The notes under the pieces were generated by a model. It had not been told where the DNA came from, did no database searches, and saw only the letters and a program-made list of their open reading frames with translations. Position numbers and translations under genes: made by a program. From assembly GCF_002563635.1 (NCBI RefSeq), contig NZ_PDIZ01000001.1, positions 2,108,001 to 2,172,000 on the forward strand: a stretch of 64,000 bases of DNA, read 5' to 3'. Positions 8,590-17,332 of the stretch are shown here, piece after piece. Within the stretch, counting starts at the first letter, position 1. Every line of letters starts with the position of its first letter. The stretch comes from Bacillus sp. es.036 (lineage in GTDB: Bacteria > Bacillota > Bacilli > Bacillales > Guptibacillaceae).

Positions 8590-9047
8590 TATTTTCCTTC
8601 AAAATAACTTCCCCACGTGGCTTCCCACTCTTCATTGCTAACATCGTTTTCTTGTTTCATCTTCTTAGCGCTTCTATAATGATTAGGTTCTGTTAAAAAG
8701 ACAGCTGCTACCCCTTCTGCCTTTAGTAAGTCCTGATACTTAGATAATAAAGAATCAACATCTCTTCGCTTATATGCAAAAGGTTTTAATGCTACAATCG
8801 TTTGATTATCACGAGACAGAATAATAACATCATTTATAGCTGACTCGTTTTTCAACATTTTTTGAATCGTTTCTATCGAACTGTTCGGACTATGTTCTTT
8901 CATTAACGCTGCTCCAAGTGGTTCAACTTCAATTGCTCTAAAATACTCTCGTGGTGCGTACGGTGATTGATCCTCACTTTTATATACACTTTGACAGGCA
9001 GTTAATAAAATCATGATGGGAAAAAGAATAGAAATGGATTTTATCAT
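8589..9047 (-). CDS. Small lipoprotein, possibly YhcN/YlaJ-like
   Basis: The 152-residue product has a type II signal peptide: Lys near the start, a hydrophobic run and the lipobox LLTAC at about 14-18, so it should be a lipid-anchored surface protein. The ATG at 9047 follows a strong AAAGGAGGATACAC; the frame is open upstream but lacks such a site. The remainder has one alpha/beta-like stretch (DVIILSRDNQTIVALKPF) that recalls YhcN/YlaJ sporulation lipoproteins, but the match is weak and I would not claim function. It points away from mrpA. Confidence 0.6.
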   Translation of the reverse strand: MIKSISILFPIMILLTACQSVYKSEDQSPYAPREYFRAIEVEPLGAALMKEHSPNSSIETIQKMLKNESAINDVIILSRDNQTIVALKPFAYKRRDVDSLLSKYQDLLKAEGVAAVFLTEPNHYRSAKKMKQENDVSNEEWEATWGSYFEGK

Positions 9048-9225
9048 GTGTATCCTCCTTTCGCAAATAGAATCGGCGTTGTTTGGAAATCTTATACGGG
9101 AAAGTTGCATTTTCAAACATGAAAAGTTGATAAATGTGTCGGTTTTTGATTACAATTGAATTATTGCAATATGAGTTCATTTGAACTTTTATCATATTGA
9201 GCATTAGTGGGGAGGTTTTTGTAGA

Positions 9226-11568
9226 ATGCTTCATGCAGCTGTCTTGCTACCTTTTCTGGCAGCGTTTTTCATCCCGTTGCTTTATCGGGGCGTGAAACAA
9301 GTCCATTTAGGATGGTTTGTTCTTTTAGTTCCGATTCTTCTATTCGGGTATTTTCTTACGTTTATACAGGGAGTTATGCAGGGTGTACATACACTAAAAA
9401 CGTTTGAGTGGATTCCATCACTTGGAGTGAACGTTACATTCTATATCGATGGTCTTGGCCTGTTTTTCGCGCTTTTGATCACTGGAATTGGATCTCTTGT
9501 CGTTCTATATTCCATCTATTATTTAAGTAAAGCGGAAAAACTTGGCCATTTTTATGTTTATCTTCTATTGTTTATGGGAGCTATGCTTGGGGTTGTGTTA
9601 TCGGATAATTTATTTGTTCTTTACACATTCTGGGAACTAACAAGCATCTCATCATTTCTACTTATCGGCTACTGGTATCAAAGAGAAAAATCGACTTCTG
9701 GTGCCCTCAAGTCCATGATGATTACTGTATTCGGTGGTCTTGCGATGCTTGGTGGTTTTATATTAATGGCCGACATTACAGGAACTGCAAGCATTCGAGG
9801 GATTATTGAGAATGGGGAAATGATTGTTAACTCAACTCTCTTTCCATTTATCCTTATTCTTGTACTTCTTGGAGCCTTTACAAAATCGGCTCAATTCCCA
9901 TTTCATACGTGGTTGCCTGATGCTATGGAAGCACCAACGCCAGTTAGTGCCTTTCTTCATTCAGCTACGATGGTTAAAGCAGGTATCTATCTAGTCGCTA
10001 GATTGAGTCTTATCTTCGCTGGGACAGACCTTTTCTTTTTAATTGTCAGTGGTTTTGGTTTACTCACACTATGCTGGGGATCCTATATGGCTGTTACACA
10101 AACCGATTTGAAAGCGATACTTGCCTATTCTACGATCAGTCAACTTGGAATGATCATGGCGATGTTAGGCTTTGGTACAGAACTAGCTATTCTTGCTGCT
10201 GTATTCCACATTTTAAACCATGCGACATTTAAAGGGAGTCTCTTTATGGTTGCGGGTATTATTGATCATGAAACAGGAACGCGGGATATTAGAAAGCTCG
10301 GAGGACTATTTACATTCATGCCGATTACGGCCACATTAGCCTTCTTTGGCACGTTCTCTATGGCCGGATTTCCGCTACCATTTTTAAACGGCTTCCTAAG
10401 TAAAGAAATGTTTTTTGATTCATCACTTCATTTTGAAAATGCTTCTACAATTGTTGAGGCTGTATCACCTTTCTTCCCATATTTTGCTGTTGGTGGAAGT
10501 ATCTTTACATTCATCTATTCCATCATGCTATTCTTCCGTACGTTTACCGGGAAACAGAGGGAAACATTACCGAAACAGCCGCACGAAGCACCAATTGGCA
10601 TGCTTATTTCACCTATAGTACTTGTTTTGCTTGTCATCATTATTGCGTTTATCCCGGATGCATTTGGCCATGCACTTCTATCGCCAATGGTCGATGCCAT
10701 TAATGGCTCCGTCGGGGAAACACATATTAAATTTTGGCATGGCTTCGGACCGGCCCTTTATATGAGCCTCGCCGTTCTCATTCTAGGTTCTGCATTGTAC
10801 CTGACGCGAGAAAAATGGCAGCATGTTTACAAGGCGTTACCAGGTAAATTATCTGCTGCAAAAGCTTACGATGGTCTCATAAACGGACTGATCAACGGCT
10901 CAAGAAAATTAACAAATGTTTATATGACTGGTTCTCTTCGTCATTACATGATTTATATTTTCGTCTTTTTCATTGCCTTAGTTGGGATTACAATGAGCGT
11001 AACTGGCGGTTTTCAAATTAACTTTGATGACCTGGCACCAATCGCTATACCTGAAGTAATGATTGCGATTGTAATGGCGGGTGCTGCTATCGCTACGATT
11101 TTCATGAAAAACCGCATTGCAGCCATTTTAGTTCTTGGAATTGTTGGGTATGGACTATCTCTTCTCTTCGTCTTTTTCCGAGCACCGGATCTCGCACTAA
11201 CACAGCTTATTGTTGAGACGGTTACTGTTGCTCTATTTTTACTTTGTTTTTATCACCTACCTAACTTTGATAAAAAGAAAGAATCCAAAAGAACAAATGC
11301 CGTTAACTGGGTTATTTCGATATCAGTCGGTGTTCTTGTCACAATGGTAGGTATCGCTTCTCATAGCACAAAGCTTTTTGAACCGATCTCCGACTATTTC
11401 CTAAAGAACTCTTATAAATTAGGCGGAGGAGATAACGTGGTTAACGTGATTCTTGTTGACTTCCGTGGACTGGATACGATGCTTGAAATCCTTGTGCTTG
11501 GACTAGCCGCTCTTGGTATTTATACAATGATCAAACTTCGTCCAGGTAAGAAGGAGGGAAATGATTAA
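9226..11568 (+). CDS. mrpA: MrpA, Na+/H+ antiporter subunit A
   Basis: MrpA is the largest subunit of the Mrp cation/proton antiporter, which exports Na+ for salt and alkali tolerance. The 780-residue protein has about 20 membrane segments. The first two thirds resemble respiratory complex I subunit NuoL, with the conserved HTWLPDAMEAPTPVSA and LHSATMVKAG segments near 228-255. The C-terminal third holds the MrpA-specific domain (AIPEVMIAIVMAG, FRAPDLALTQL, NVILVDFRGLDT). Length is close to the roughly 800 of B. subtilis MrpA, so subunit B is not fused on. GGGGAGG precedes the start. Its stop overlaps the mrpC start (TAATG). Confidence 0.95.
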   Translation: MLHAAVLLPFLAAFFIPLLYRGVKQVHLGWFVLLVPILLFGYFLTFIQGVMQGVHTLKTFEWIPSLGVNVTFYIDGLGLFFALLITGIGSLVVLYSIYYLSKAEKLGHFYVYLLLFMGAMLGVVLSDNLFVLYTFWELTSISSFLLIGYWYQREKSTSGALKSMMITVFGGLAMLGGFILMADITGTASIRGIIENGEMIVNSTLFPFILILVLLGAFTKSAQFPFHTWLPDAMEAPTPVSAFLHSATMVKAGIYLVARLSLIFAGTDLFFLIVSGFGLLTLCWGSYMAVTQTDLKAILAYSTISQLGMIMAMLGFGTELAILAAVFHILNHATFKGSLFMVAGIIDHETGTRDIRKLGGLFTFMPITATLAFFGTFSMAGFPLPFLNGFLSKEMFFDSSLHFENASTIVEAVSPFFPYFAVGGSIFTFIYSIMLFFRTFTGKQRETLPKQPHEAPIGMLISPIVLVLLVIIIAFIPDAFGHALLSPMVDAINGSVGETHIKFWHGFGPALYMSLAVLILGSALYLTREKWQHVYKALPGKLSAAKAYDGLINGLINGSRKLTNVYMTGSLRHYMIYIFVFFIALVGITMSVTGGFQINFDDLAPIAIPEVMIAIVMAGAAIATIFMKNRIAAILVLGIVGYGLSLLFVFFRAPDLALTQLIVETVTVALFLLCFYHLPNFDKKKESKRTNAVNWVISISVGVLVTMVGIASHSTKLFEPISDYFLKNSYKLGGGDNVVNVILVDFRGLDTMLEILVLGLAALGIYTMIKLRPGKKEGND

Positions 11569-11906
11569 TGGAAATCATCATGTCTGTGCTTGCAGGAATT
11601 CTTTTCACTGCAGGGGTTTATATGATTTTGCAGAAACAAATTCTTAAAATCATTATCGGTACGGCACTGTTGTCTCATGGGGCTCACTTATTTATTATTA
11701 CGATGGGAAAGTTGAATCGTGGGAAACCACCAATTCTATCTGAGGGAGTAACGAGCTACGCTGATCCGCTCCCCCAGGCCCTGATTTTAACTTCCATTGT
11801 TATTAGCTTTGGGGTGACTTCATTTCTTCTTGTGCTAGCGTATCGGACGTACCAAACGAATGGTACCGATAATATGGAGAAATTGAGGGGTAATGACCAT
11901 GAGTAA
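11568..11906 (+). CDS. mrpC: MrpC, Na+/H+ antiporter subunit C
   Basis: MrpC is homologous to complex I subunit NuoK. The 112-residue protein has three membrane segments and the family stretch GTALLSHGAHLFIITMGKL near 32-50, with PLPQALILTSIVI further on. Its ATG overlaps the mrpA stop, with AAGGAGG just upstream. In most Bacillus operons mrpB stands between these two genes; here it does not. Confidence 0.94.
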   Translation: MEIIMSVLAGILFTAGVYMILQKQILKIIIGTALLSHGAHLFIITMGKLNRGKPPILSEGVTSYADPLPQALILTSIVISFGVTSFLLVLAYRTYQTNGTDNMEKLRGNDHE

Positions 11907-13380
11907 CCTAGCTATACTTCCAATTTTATTACCGCTCTTAACAGGAATCATTCTTGTATTCTTGAATAAGCGGTTACCGCTTGTAAGATTGATCACCCGT
12001 ATCATGGTTCTAGTAAACCTTGCAGTTGTTTCAATTATTGCTTTTAACGTTATTCAAAATGGAACGATTGTGCTAAAAGCAGGTGATTGGACAGTGCCTT
12101 ATGGCATTGTTCTCGTCGCTGATCCACTTGCTATGCTACTCGTTGTTACAGCGAATATCATCTCGGTTGCATGTGCTTTCTATGCGTTTAAATCACTAGA
12201 TGAACAGCGTGAGCGGTACTACTTTTATCCGCTCTTTCAGCTTCTAATTGCAGGGGTAAGTGGAGCCTTTTTAACAGGAGACTTGTTTAACTTATTCGTA
12301 TTTTTTGAAGTTCTCTTAATTGCTTCATACGGGTTAATTGTTCTTGGAGGCACGAAAGAACAATTCAGAGAGTCATTTAAATACATTATTATCAACTTGT
12401 TCTCTTCAATGCTCTTTGTTACAACCGTATCCTTTCTTTATGCAGTAGTTGGAACAGTAAATATGGCTCAATTGGCAGAACGTGTAGGGGAAGTCCAACA
12501 AGATGGTGTCTTAACAACCATTGCTATACTCCTCCTTATTGTATTTGCAACAAAGGGAGCACTATTTCCGCTATATTTCTGGCTACCTAAGTCTTACACT
12601 GTTCCACCAACCGTTATTTCAGCATTATTTGGTGCACTCCTTACGAAAGTTGGAGTCTACTCGATTCTTAGAGTTTTCTCATTGATTTTTGTCTATAACC
12701 TTTCTGTAACGCACCAAGTTTTACTTATCATGGCTGGTTTTACACTTGTATTTGGGGTGATAGGAGCTTTGTCAACGAATAATGTACAACTTATTATCGC
12801 CTACAATATCATCCCGGCAGTTGGCTATATGATTCTAGGCATTGGCGTCTTCTCAGCTACTGCACTTGCAGGAACTGTTTATTACCTCCTACATGATATG
12901 ATTATTAAAGCGGCGCTCTTCTTCCTTGTAGGTGCTATGGTTGCTTATGCTGGCACTTCAGATTTAAGGAAGATGGGTGGCATTATTAAAAACCAACCAC
13001 TACTTGGATGGCTCTTTTTCATTGGTGCACTCGCACTTGCAGGGTTACCGCCTTTTAGTGGATTTATCGGTAAGCTTTTGATTCTAAGAGGAGCGTTTGA
13101 AGAAGGCCATTATGTACTGGGCGTAATTGGCTTAGTGACAAGTCTCTTAATTCTCCTATCTGTTATTCGCATCTTTATTAATGGTTTCTGGGGCGAGCCT
13201 AAATCGGAATACGTACAAAGTGGAAATTCTATTAACGGTAAGATCTTGCCAGCTGCCTTTCTATTAGTGTTCACCGTATTCCTTGGACTAGGTGCAGAGT
13301 TTATTTATCCTACTGTCCAAACTATTGCAGATCAAATGATTGATCCAGCAAACTATATTGATTCCGTCATGAAGGAGTAG
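11899..13380 (+). CDS. mrpD: MrpD, Na+/H+ antiporter subunit D
   Basis: MrpD resembles the complex I antiporter-like subunits NuoM/NuoN and is a likely ion-translocating subunit of Mrp. The protein is 493 residues with about 14 membrane segments; typical family stretches are DPLAMLLVVTANI, TGDLFNLFVFFEV and LLHDMIIKAALFFL. Two ATGs are possible. The one at 11899 has GAGGGG at 8 bases and gives the same length as B. subtilis MrpD; the one at 11893 is only 2 bases from it. It overlaps mrpC by 8 bases. Confidence 0.95.
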   Translation: MSNLAILPILLPLLTGIILVFLNKRLPLVRLITRIMVLVNLAVVSIIAFNVIQNGTIVLKAGDWTVPYGIVLVADPLAMLLVVTANIISVACAFYAFKSLDEQRERYYFYPLFQLLIAGVSGAFLTGDLFNLFVFFEVLLIASYGLIVLGGTKEQFRESFKYIIINLFSSMLFVTTVSFLYAVVGTVNMAQLAERVGEVQQDGVLTTIAILLLIVFATKGALFPLYFWLPKSYTVPPTVISALFGALLTKVGVYSILRVFSLIFVYNLSVTHQVLLIMAGFTLVFGVIGALSTNNVQLIIAYNIIPAVGYMILGIGVFSATALAGTVYYLLHDMIIKAALFFLVGAMVAYAGTSDLRKMGGIIKNQPLLGWLFFIGALALAGLPPFSGFIGKLLILRGAFEEGHYVLGVIGLVTSLLILLSVIRIFINGFWGEPKSEYVQSGNSINGKILPAAFLLVFTVFLGLGAEFIYPTVQTIADQMIDPANYIDSVMKE

Positions 13381-13385
13381 ATGGC

Positions 13386-13862
13386 ATGCCAATTCAAATT
13401 ATCATTAATCTCATAATTGCCGTTCTCTGGATGTTTCTTTTTGAAAGCTACTCTTTTAGTACATTTTTTATCGGTTACTTATTTGGGATTGGGCTGCTCC
13501 TCTTAATGGAGCGTTTTATTCCAGATCGATTTTATTTCTATCGTCTCTGGGCAATTATTAAATTGTTGTTCTTGTTTATTAAAGAATTGTTAATGGCCAA
13601 TGTACAAGTCGTTAAACTCGTCTACAGTCCTAAGCTTAAAATGGAACCTGGTATTATTGAAGTTCCTATTGACGTTCGCACAAACTGGGAAATAACAATG
13701 CTTGCGAATCTAATCACGTTAACTCCCGGTACGCTAACGGTTTCAGTTGCACCTGACAATATGCACATCTATATTCATGCGATGGATGCTCCTGATGCTG
13801 ATGAAGTCATTAAGGAAATTAAAGGAACATTTGAGAAAGCGATTATGGAGGTGACAAGATGA
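13386..13862 (+). CDS. mrpE: MrpE, Na+/H+ antiporter subunit E
   Basis: A 158-residue subunit with two or three N-terminal membrane segments, then a small soluble domain. Family features are NLITLTPGTLTVSV near 110-123 and HIYIHAMDA. It follows mrpD by five bases, with AAGGAG formed by the mrpD end, and its stop overlaps the mrpF start. Confidence 0.95.
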   Translation: MPIQIIINLIIAVLWMFLFESYSFSTFFIGYLFGIGLLLLMERFIPDRFYFYRLWAIIKLLFLFIKELLMANVQVVKLVYSPKLKMEPGIIEVPIDVRTNWEITMLANLITLTPGTLTVSVAPDNMHIYIHAMDAPDADEVIKEIKGTFEKAIMEVTR

Positions 13863-14149
13863 CTTCCCTTTTATCTACCGTATCAACGATCTGTATCGTC
13901 ATCATTGCGATCTCCACTTTGTTTTTACTTTATCGAGCCATAAAAGGACCTTCGAATCCTGATCGGGCAGTTGCACTAGATACAATCGGCATTAATTTAA
14001 TGGCAATAGCTGGTATTCTAGCAATTAAACTAGAAACTGAATATTTCAATGATATTATTCTTCTCATTGGAATCCTTGCTTTTATAGGGACAGTAGCTAT
14101 CGCTAAATTTTTGGAAAAGGGTGTTATCATTGAAAGAAGTCGTGATTAG
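13859..14149 (+). CDS. mrpF: MrpF, Na+/H+ antiporter subunit F
   Basis: A 96-residue subunit with three membrane segments. The loop RAIKGPSNPDRAVALDTIG near 27-45 is diagnostic for MrpF. The ATG overlaps the end of mrpE, and mrpG begins inside its last 20 bases. Confidence 0.95.
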   Translation: MTSLLSTVSTICIVIIAISTLFLLYRAIKGPSNPDRAVALDTIGINLMAIAGILAIKLETEYFNDIILLIGILAFIGTVAIAKFLEKGVIIERSRD

Positions 14150-14486
14150 CATTTTTATGCTTATCGGTACGTTTTTCCTTTTTTCTGGAGCGCTGGGAAT
14201 TTTTCGACTTCCTGACGTATACACTCGTCTACACGCCGCTTCAAAAAGTGCTACGCTAGGAGTAGCAGGGATCCTCATCGCTGCATTCCTTTATTTTATT
14301 TTCGAACAACAAATGGTGAGCGGTAAACTTATTTTGGGAATTATTTTCATCCTTATGACAGCGCCGGTCTCTGGACATATGATTTCAAGAGCTGCCTATC
14401 AAAAAGGAGTCCCTCTATGGGAAAAGACGACGAGAGATGATCTTGATAAAGCGCAACAAAAAAAAGCAAGCACGAACAAGGGTTAA
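14130..14486 (+). CDS. mrpG: MrpG, Na+/H+ antiporter subunit G
   Basis: A 118-residue subunit with three membrane segments and the family stretch FRLPDVYTRLHAASKSATLG near the first third. The TTG at 14130 sits behind AAAAGGGTG and gives the normal N-terminus; a GTG at 14121 is also possible. It overlaps mrpF and is the last gene of the operon. Its stop codon lies in the loop of the terminator hairpin. Confidence 0.93.
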   Translation: MKEVVISIFMLIGTFFLFSGALGIFRLPDVYTRLHAASKSATLGVAGILIAAFLYFIFEQQMVSGKLILGIIFILMTAPVSGHMISRAAYQKGVPLWEKTTRDDLDKAQQKKASTNKG

Positions 14487-14507
14487 TCCCTATCGTGCTT
14501 GCTTTTT
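14461..14507. terminator. Terminator of the mrp operon
   Basis: A 15-bp perfect stem (14461-14475 with 14493-14507) flanked by A-run and T-run. The mrpG stop codon is in the loop, so coding sequence forms the ascending arm. It can also end transcription from the YjcZ gene on the other strand. Confidence 0.9.
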
Positions 14508-14527
14508 CACATTCGCGAAAACGTTCA

Positions 14528-14683
14528 TTAACGATAATTTGCGTAATAATAGTACCCGCCGCCAATCACAAGCAATAAAACAAGCAGTACAACAATTAAA
14601 GCAAAGTACCCTCCTCCATAGCCTGGATATGGATATGGGTATGGCGGATAGGGATATCCACAGCCAGGATAGCCGTAACTCAT
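14528..14683 (-). CDS. YjcZ-family small sporulation protein
   Basis: A 51-residue protein with a Gly/Tyr/Pro-rich head (YGYPGCGYPYPPYPYPYPG) and one C-terminal membrane helix (ALIVVLLVLLLVIGG) followed by YYYYANYR. This matches the YjcZ family, short proteins annotated as sporulation-associated. The ATG at 14683 follows AAAAGGAGGGGGCGT, better than any upstream start. Function is unknown. Confidence 0.85.
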   Translation of the reverse strand: MSYGYPGCGYPYPPYPYPYPGYGGGYFALIVVLLVLLLVIGGGYYYYANYR

Positions 14684-14834
14684 ACGCCCCCTCCTTTTCT
14701 CCCTTAGACATTCTTCTGGTAGATAGTATAGTCTATGAAAGATTCGAATAGGATGTATGGACATTGGCGGAGTTTTCTAAATTCATCACTATCGCTGTTC
14801 ATCCGTTTCTTAATGCTCTACAATTAGGAGGGGT

Positions 14835-14855
14835 ATGAAGCCTTGCAATTACTAA
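14835..14855 (+). CDS. Possible six-codon leader before yfkAB
   Basis: ATG at 14835 has an excellent AGGAGGGG upstream and reads MKPCNY before a TAA at 14853-14855. The stop touches AAAAGGGG, the ribosome site of yfkAB, so translation of the leader could be coupled to yfkAB. This rests on position only. Confidence 0.35.
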   Translation: MKPCNY

Positions 14856-14870
14856 AAGGGGTCGATATCA

Positions 14871-15989
14871 ATGACAACATCAATGAAAACAATAACACCC
14901 ACATATGACCCATGGGAAGCTTATATGGATGTTGAAGAATACGGAAGTATGATACTTTCTAATATTGAACTAACGACAACGACACTATGCAATATGCGGT
15001 GTGAGCACTGTGCAGTTGGTTATACTCTTCAACCAAAAGATCCTGATCCGCTTCCACTGGACCTTTTGACTGGTAGACTAGACGAAGTGGAAAAACTTCG
15101 TGCACTAAGCATTACAGGTGGCGAGCCAATGCTATCTATGAAATCAGTGAAACAATATGTAGCGCCACTACTTAAATATGCCCATGACCGAGGGGCACGC
15201 ACACAAATAAACTCCAACCTAACGCTTGATCGAAAGCGATACGATCTTATTCTACCTTATTTGGATGTTTTACATATTTCTCATAACTATGGAAGTATTG
15301 AAGATTTTACTGACATTGGTTTTGCAGTAATGGAACGTAAACCTTCGATCGCCCAACGAGAGTCCTATTTTCATCGCATGGTTGAAAACGCAAAAGATTT
15401 AACTTCTAAAGGAGTAATCGTTTCAGCCGAGACTATGATTAATCGCAGAACAATTCCGAATATCGTTAGCATTCATAAACAAATTGCAGAGATGGGTTGT
15501 CAGAGACATGAGATTCATCCAATGTACCCTTCAGATTTTGCTTCTGATTTAGACATTGCTTCATTGGATGAAATTCGTGAAGGTATACACCGTCTATTAG
15601 ACAACCGAGATCCCGACGTCTGGCTGCTATTTGGAACACTGCCATTCTACCCGTGTAATTCAAATCCAGAAGATCTCAAACTTCTAGAAAGATTATATGC
15701 TGAGCCAAACGTAACAGTTAGAAATGATCCAGATGGTCGCTCAAGGTTAAACTTAAACATATTTGACGGGGACATCATCGTCACTGATTTTGGTGACACT
15801 CCTCCACTTGGGAATATTAAAGACACAAATTTAAATGACGCTTATCAAAAATGGCAAGAGAGTAAAGTTGCTAAAAGCATAAGCTGCCACTGTCCAGCAG
15901 TGAAATGTCTAGGTCCTAACCTTCTTGTTAAAGATGCCTATTACAAAAATATCGACTTTTTACAAAAAGAGACAAATATTTCTCTTTAA
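14871..15989 (+). CDS. yfkAB: YfkAB, radical SAM protein with CxCxxxxC motif
   Basis: The 372-residue protein has the radical SAM cluster motif CNMRCEHC with cysteines at 40, 44 and 47, which binds a [4Fe-4S] cluster and S-adenosylmethionine. TGGEPML near 86-92 is the GGE SAM-binding motif. Near the C-terminus is CHCPAVKC, which fits the CxCxxxxC signature of the YfkAB family and may hold another metal or cluster. The reaction is unknown. It is a single gene with its own weak terminator. Confidence 0.88.
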   Translation: MTTSMKTITPTYDPWEAYMDVEEYGSMILSNIELTTTTLCNMRCEHCAVGYTLQPKDPDPLPLDLLTGRLDEVEKLRALSITGGEPMLSMKSVKQYVAPLLKYAHDRGARTQINSNLTLDRKRYDLILPYLDVLHISHNYGSIEDFTDIGFAVMERKPSIAQRESYFHRMVENAKDLTSKGVIVSAETMINRRTIPNIVSIHKQIAEMGCQRHEIHPMYPSDFASDLDIASLDEIREGIHRLLDNRDPDVWLLFGTLPFYPCNSNPEDLKLLERLYAEPNVTVRNDPDGRSRLNLNIFDGDIIVTDFGDTPPLGNIKDTNLNDAYQKWQESKVAKSISCHCPAVKCLGPNLLVKDAYYKNIDFLQKETNISL

Positions 15990-16013
15990 ACCTCCAATTT
16001 CGGGGGTTTTTTT
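15987..16013 (+). terminator. Weak terminator after yfkAB
   Basis: AAACCTCC pairs with GGGGGTTT (one G-U pair), followed by a T-run. Confidence 0.6.
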
Positions 16014-16044
16014 ACTCATTTTTGTATCTAATCACAATTTCAGC

Positions 16045-16079
16045 TTTCACTTCTTTGAAGATAGGGTATAATACCTATC
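16045..16079 (+). promoter_or_regulatory. Promoter and inverted repeat before the SGNH hydrolase gene
   Basis: TATAAT at 16067-16072 with TTTCAC at 16045-16050 (16-base spacing) forms a plausible sigma-A promoter. GATAGG at 16060-16065 and CCTATC at 16074-16079 form an inverted repeat centred on the -10 element, as expected for a repressor site. No regulator is identified. Confidence 0.5.
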
Positions 16080-16103
16080 GTAATCTATAGGAGTGTGATA
16101 CTT

Positions 16104-16850
16104 GTGAGGAAAAAAGTATGGATTCTGGTATTAGTTGCCGGTTCTCTAGCTATTTTACTAGCGCTGGCTGAAAATCAAACCGATTTTCTTAGAACCAATG
16201 CAAACGAAATGCCCGAGAACGATTCAGAATCTAAGAAGAAAAACATTACGTACTATACCAAATATTATCAAACGAAAAAGAGCATATATGACTCTTATAC
16301 TCACAAAGACAGTGAGACAATTTTCCTTGGTGATAGCTTGACTGATTATTATGAATGGGGAGAAGCTCTCAGTGATCACGAGGTATTAAATCGAGGCATT
16401 GCTGGTGATACAACCACTGGAGTACTTAACCGAATCGATGAGGTGGTAAAAGCGAAACCTGATCGGGTGTATTTATTAATTGGGATTAACGATATGATTG
16501 CAGGTCAGTCTATTAATAAAATTGAGACAAACTATAAGCAGATTCTTGATATTCTGAAGACGCGATCTCCTAATACAAAGGTGTACGTTCAAAGTTTGTT
16601 CCCCGTTAACACGGCATTAACTGGTCATCCTCTTAATAACGCCACAATTCGTGATTTAAACAAGCGTTTAGAAGACCTCTCAAATCTGTATGATTATCAA
16701 TATATCGATATTTATCCAGAGCTAGTCGAATTTGGGCAGTTGAATAAAGATTTTACGTTCGATGGTCTTCATCTCAATGGAGAAGGTTATCGCATTTGGA
16801 CTCGAAAAATTCTTTCTACGTACAATACAAATGAAGATGCTGAAAAGTAA
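16104..16850 (+). CDS. SGNH/GDSL hydrolase, membrane-anchored or secreted
   Basis: An N-terminal hydrophobic segment (about 5-20) is followed by an SGNH hydrolase fold. All four blocks are visible: GDSLTDYYEW with the nucleophile serine, RGIAGDTTTG, LLIGINDMI and DGLHLNGEGY with the catalytic Asp-His. Such enzymes are esterases or lipases, often on acylated cell-wall sugars; the substrate here is unknown. I start at GTG 16104, ten bases from TAGGAG, giving 248 residues; GTG 16095 is too close to that site. It appears to be a single-gene unit. Confidence 0.85.
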   Translation: MRKKVWILVLVAGSLAILLALAENQTDFLRTNANEMPENDSESKKKNITYYTKYYQTKKSIYDSYTHKDSETIFLGDSLTDYYEWGEALSDHEVLNRGIAGDTTTGVLNRIDEVVKAKPDRVYLLIGINDMIAGQSINKIETNYKQILDILKTRSPNTKVYVQSLFPVNTALTGHPLNNATIRDLNKRLEDLSNLYDYQYIDIYPELVEFGQLNKDFTFDGLHLNGEGYRIWTRKILSTYNTNEDAEK

Positions 16851-16962
16851 TCACAACAATTCAGCAATCCGTTATCGCTTTTTCGCTTTTGTGTGTTAAA
16901 CTACAATAGACCAACCTTAAAATGCTTCGGAGGGAAACCTTCGGAGTTCTTTTTTTAACTCC

Positions 16963-17184
16963 TCACTGGAATTTACTTTGGAATTCTTTCAAAGAGTATA
17001 ACGCTAGAATTTGTTCAACCTTAAATGTTCGAACATCCCCTCTTAAGTAACAGTACCCAATAATTTCTTGTTCGTTTACATGGAGTATCCTAACAATTCT
17101 CTTAGTAATCTTGTTTTGCCCAGAAACATAGATCATTTCTACTTTTTTCTGATGTTTTAAGTGGTTTTTTATATTCTTATACAT
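16963..17184 (-). CDS. Small WYL-like domain protein
   Basis: A 73-residue basic protein. The stretch VRILHVNEQEIIGYCYLRG followed by VRTFKVEQILAL resembles the core of the WYL domain, usually found in ligand-sensing regulators, here without any DNA-binding part. The ATG at 17184 has GGAAGGAAG upstream and is preferred over 17202. Function unknown; convergent with the SGNH gene. Confidence 0.6.
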   Translation of the reverse strand: MYKNIKNHLKHQKKVEMIYVSGQNKITKRIVRILHVNEQEIIGYCYLRGDVRTFKVEQILALYSLKEFQSKFQ

Positions 17185-17304
17185 GAGACACTTCCTTCCC
17201 ATACGATCATTTGTTCTTATTGTATGCCAAACAAACGTTCTTAACCACTACATTTCATCGATTGACATTGCTCTTTTTTCCATTTGGAAGTTAGGCTGAG
17301 TAAA

Positions 17305-17332
17305 TTAAAAAACCCCGCTTTTTAGCAGGGTT
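17305..17332 (-). terminator. Terminator of sigK
   Basis: On the reverse strand AACCCTGC pairs with GCGGGGTT around TAAAAA and is followed by a T-run. The repeat overlaps the sigK stop codon. Confidence 0.85.

Noticed and set aside
16920-16962. Strong terminator after the SGNH hydrolase gene
   Set aside because: CTTCGGAG occurs as a direct repeat; only a weak 5-bp stem can form before the T-run, so I do not list it.
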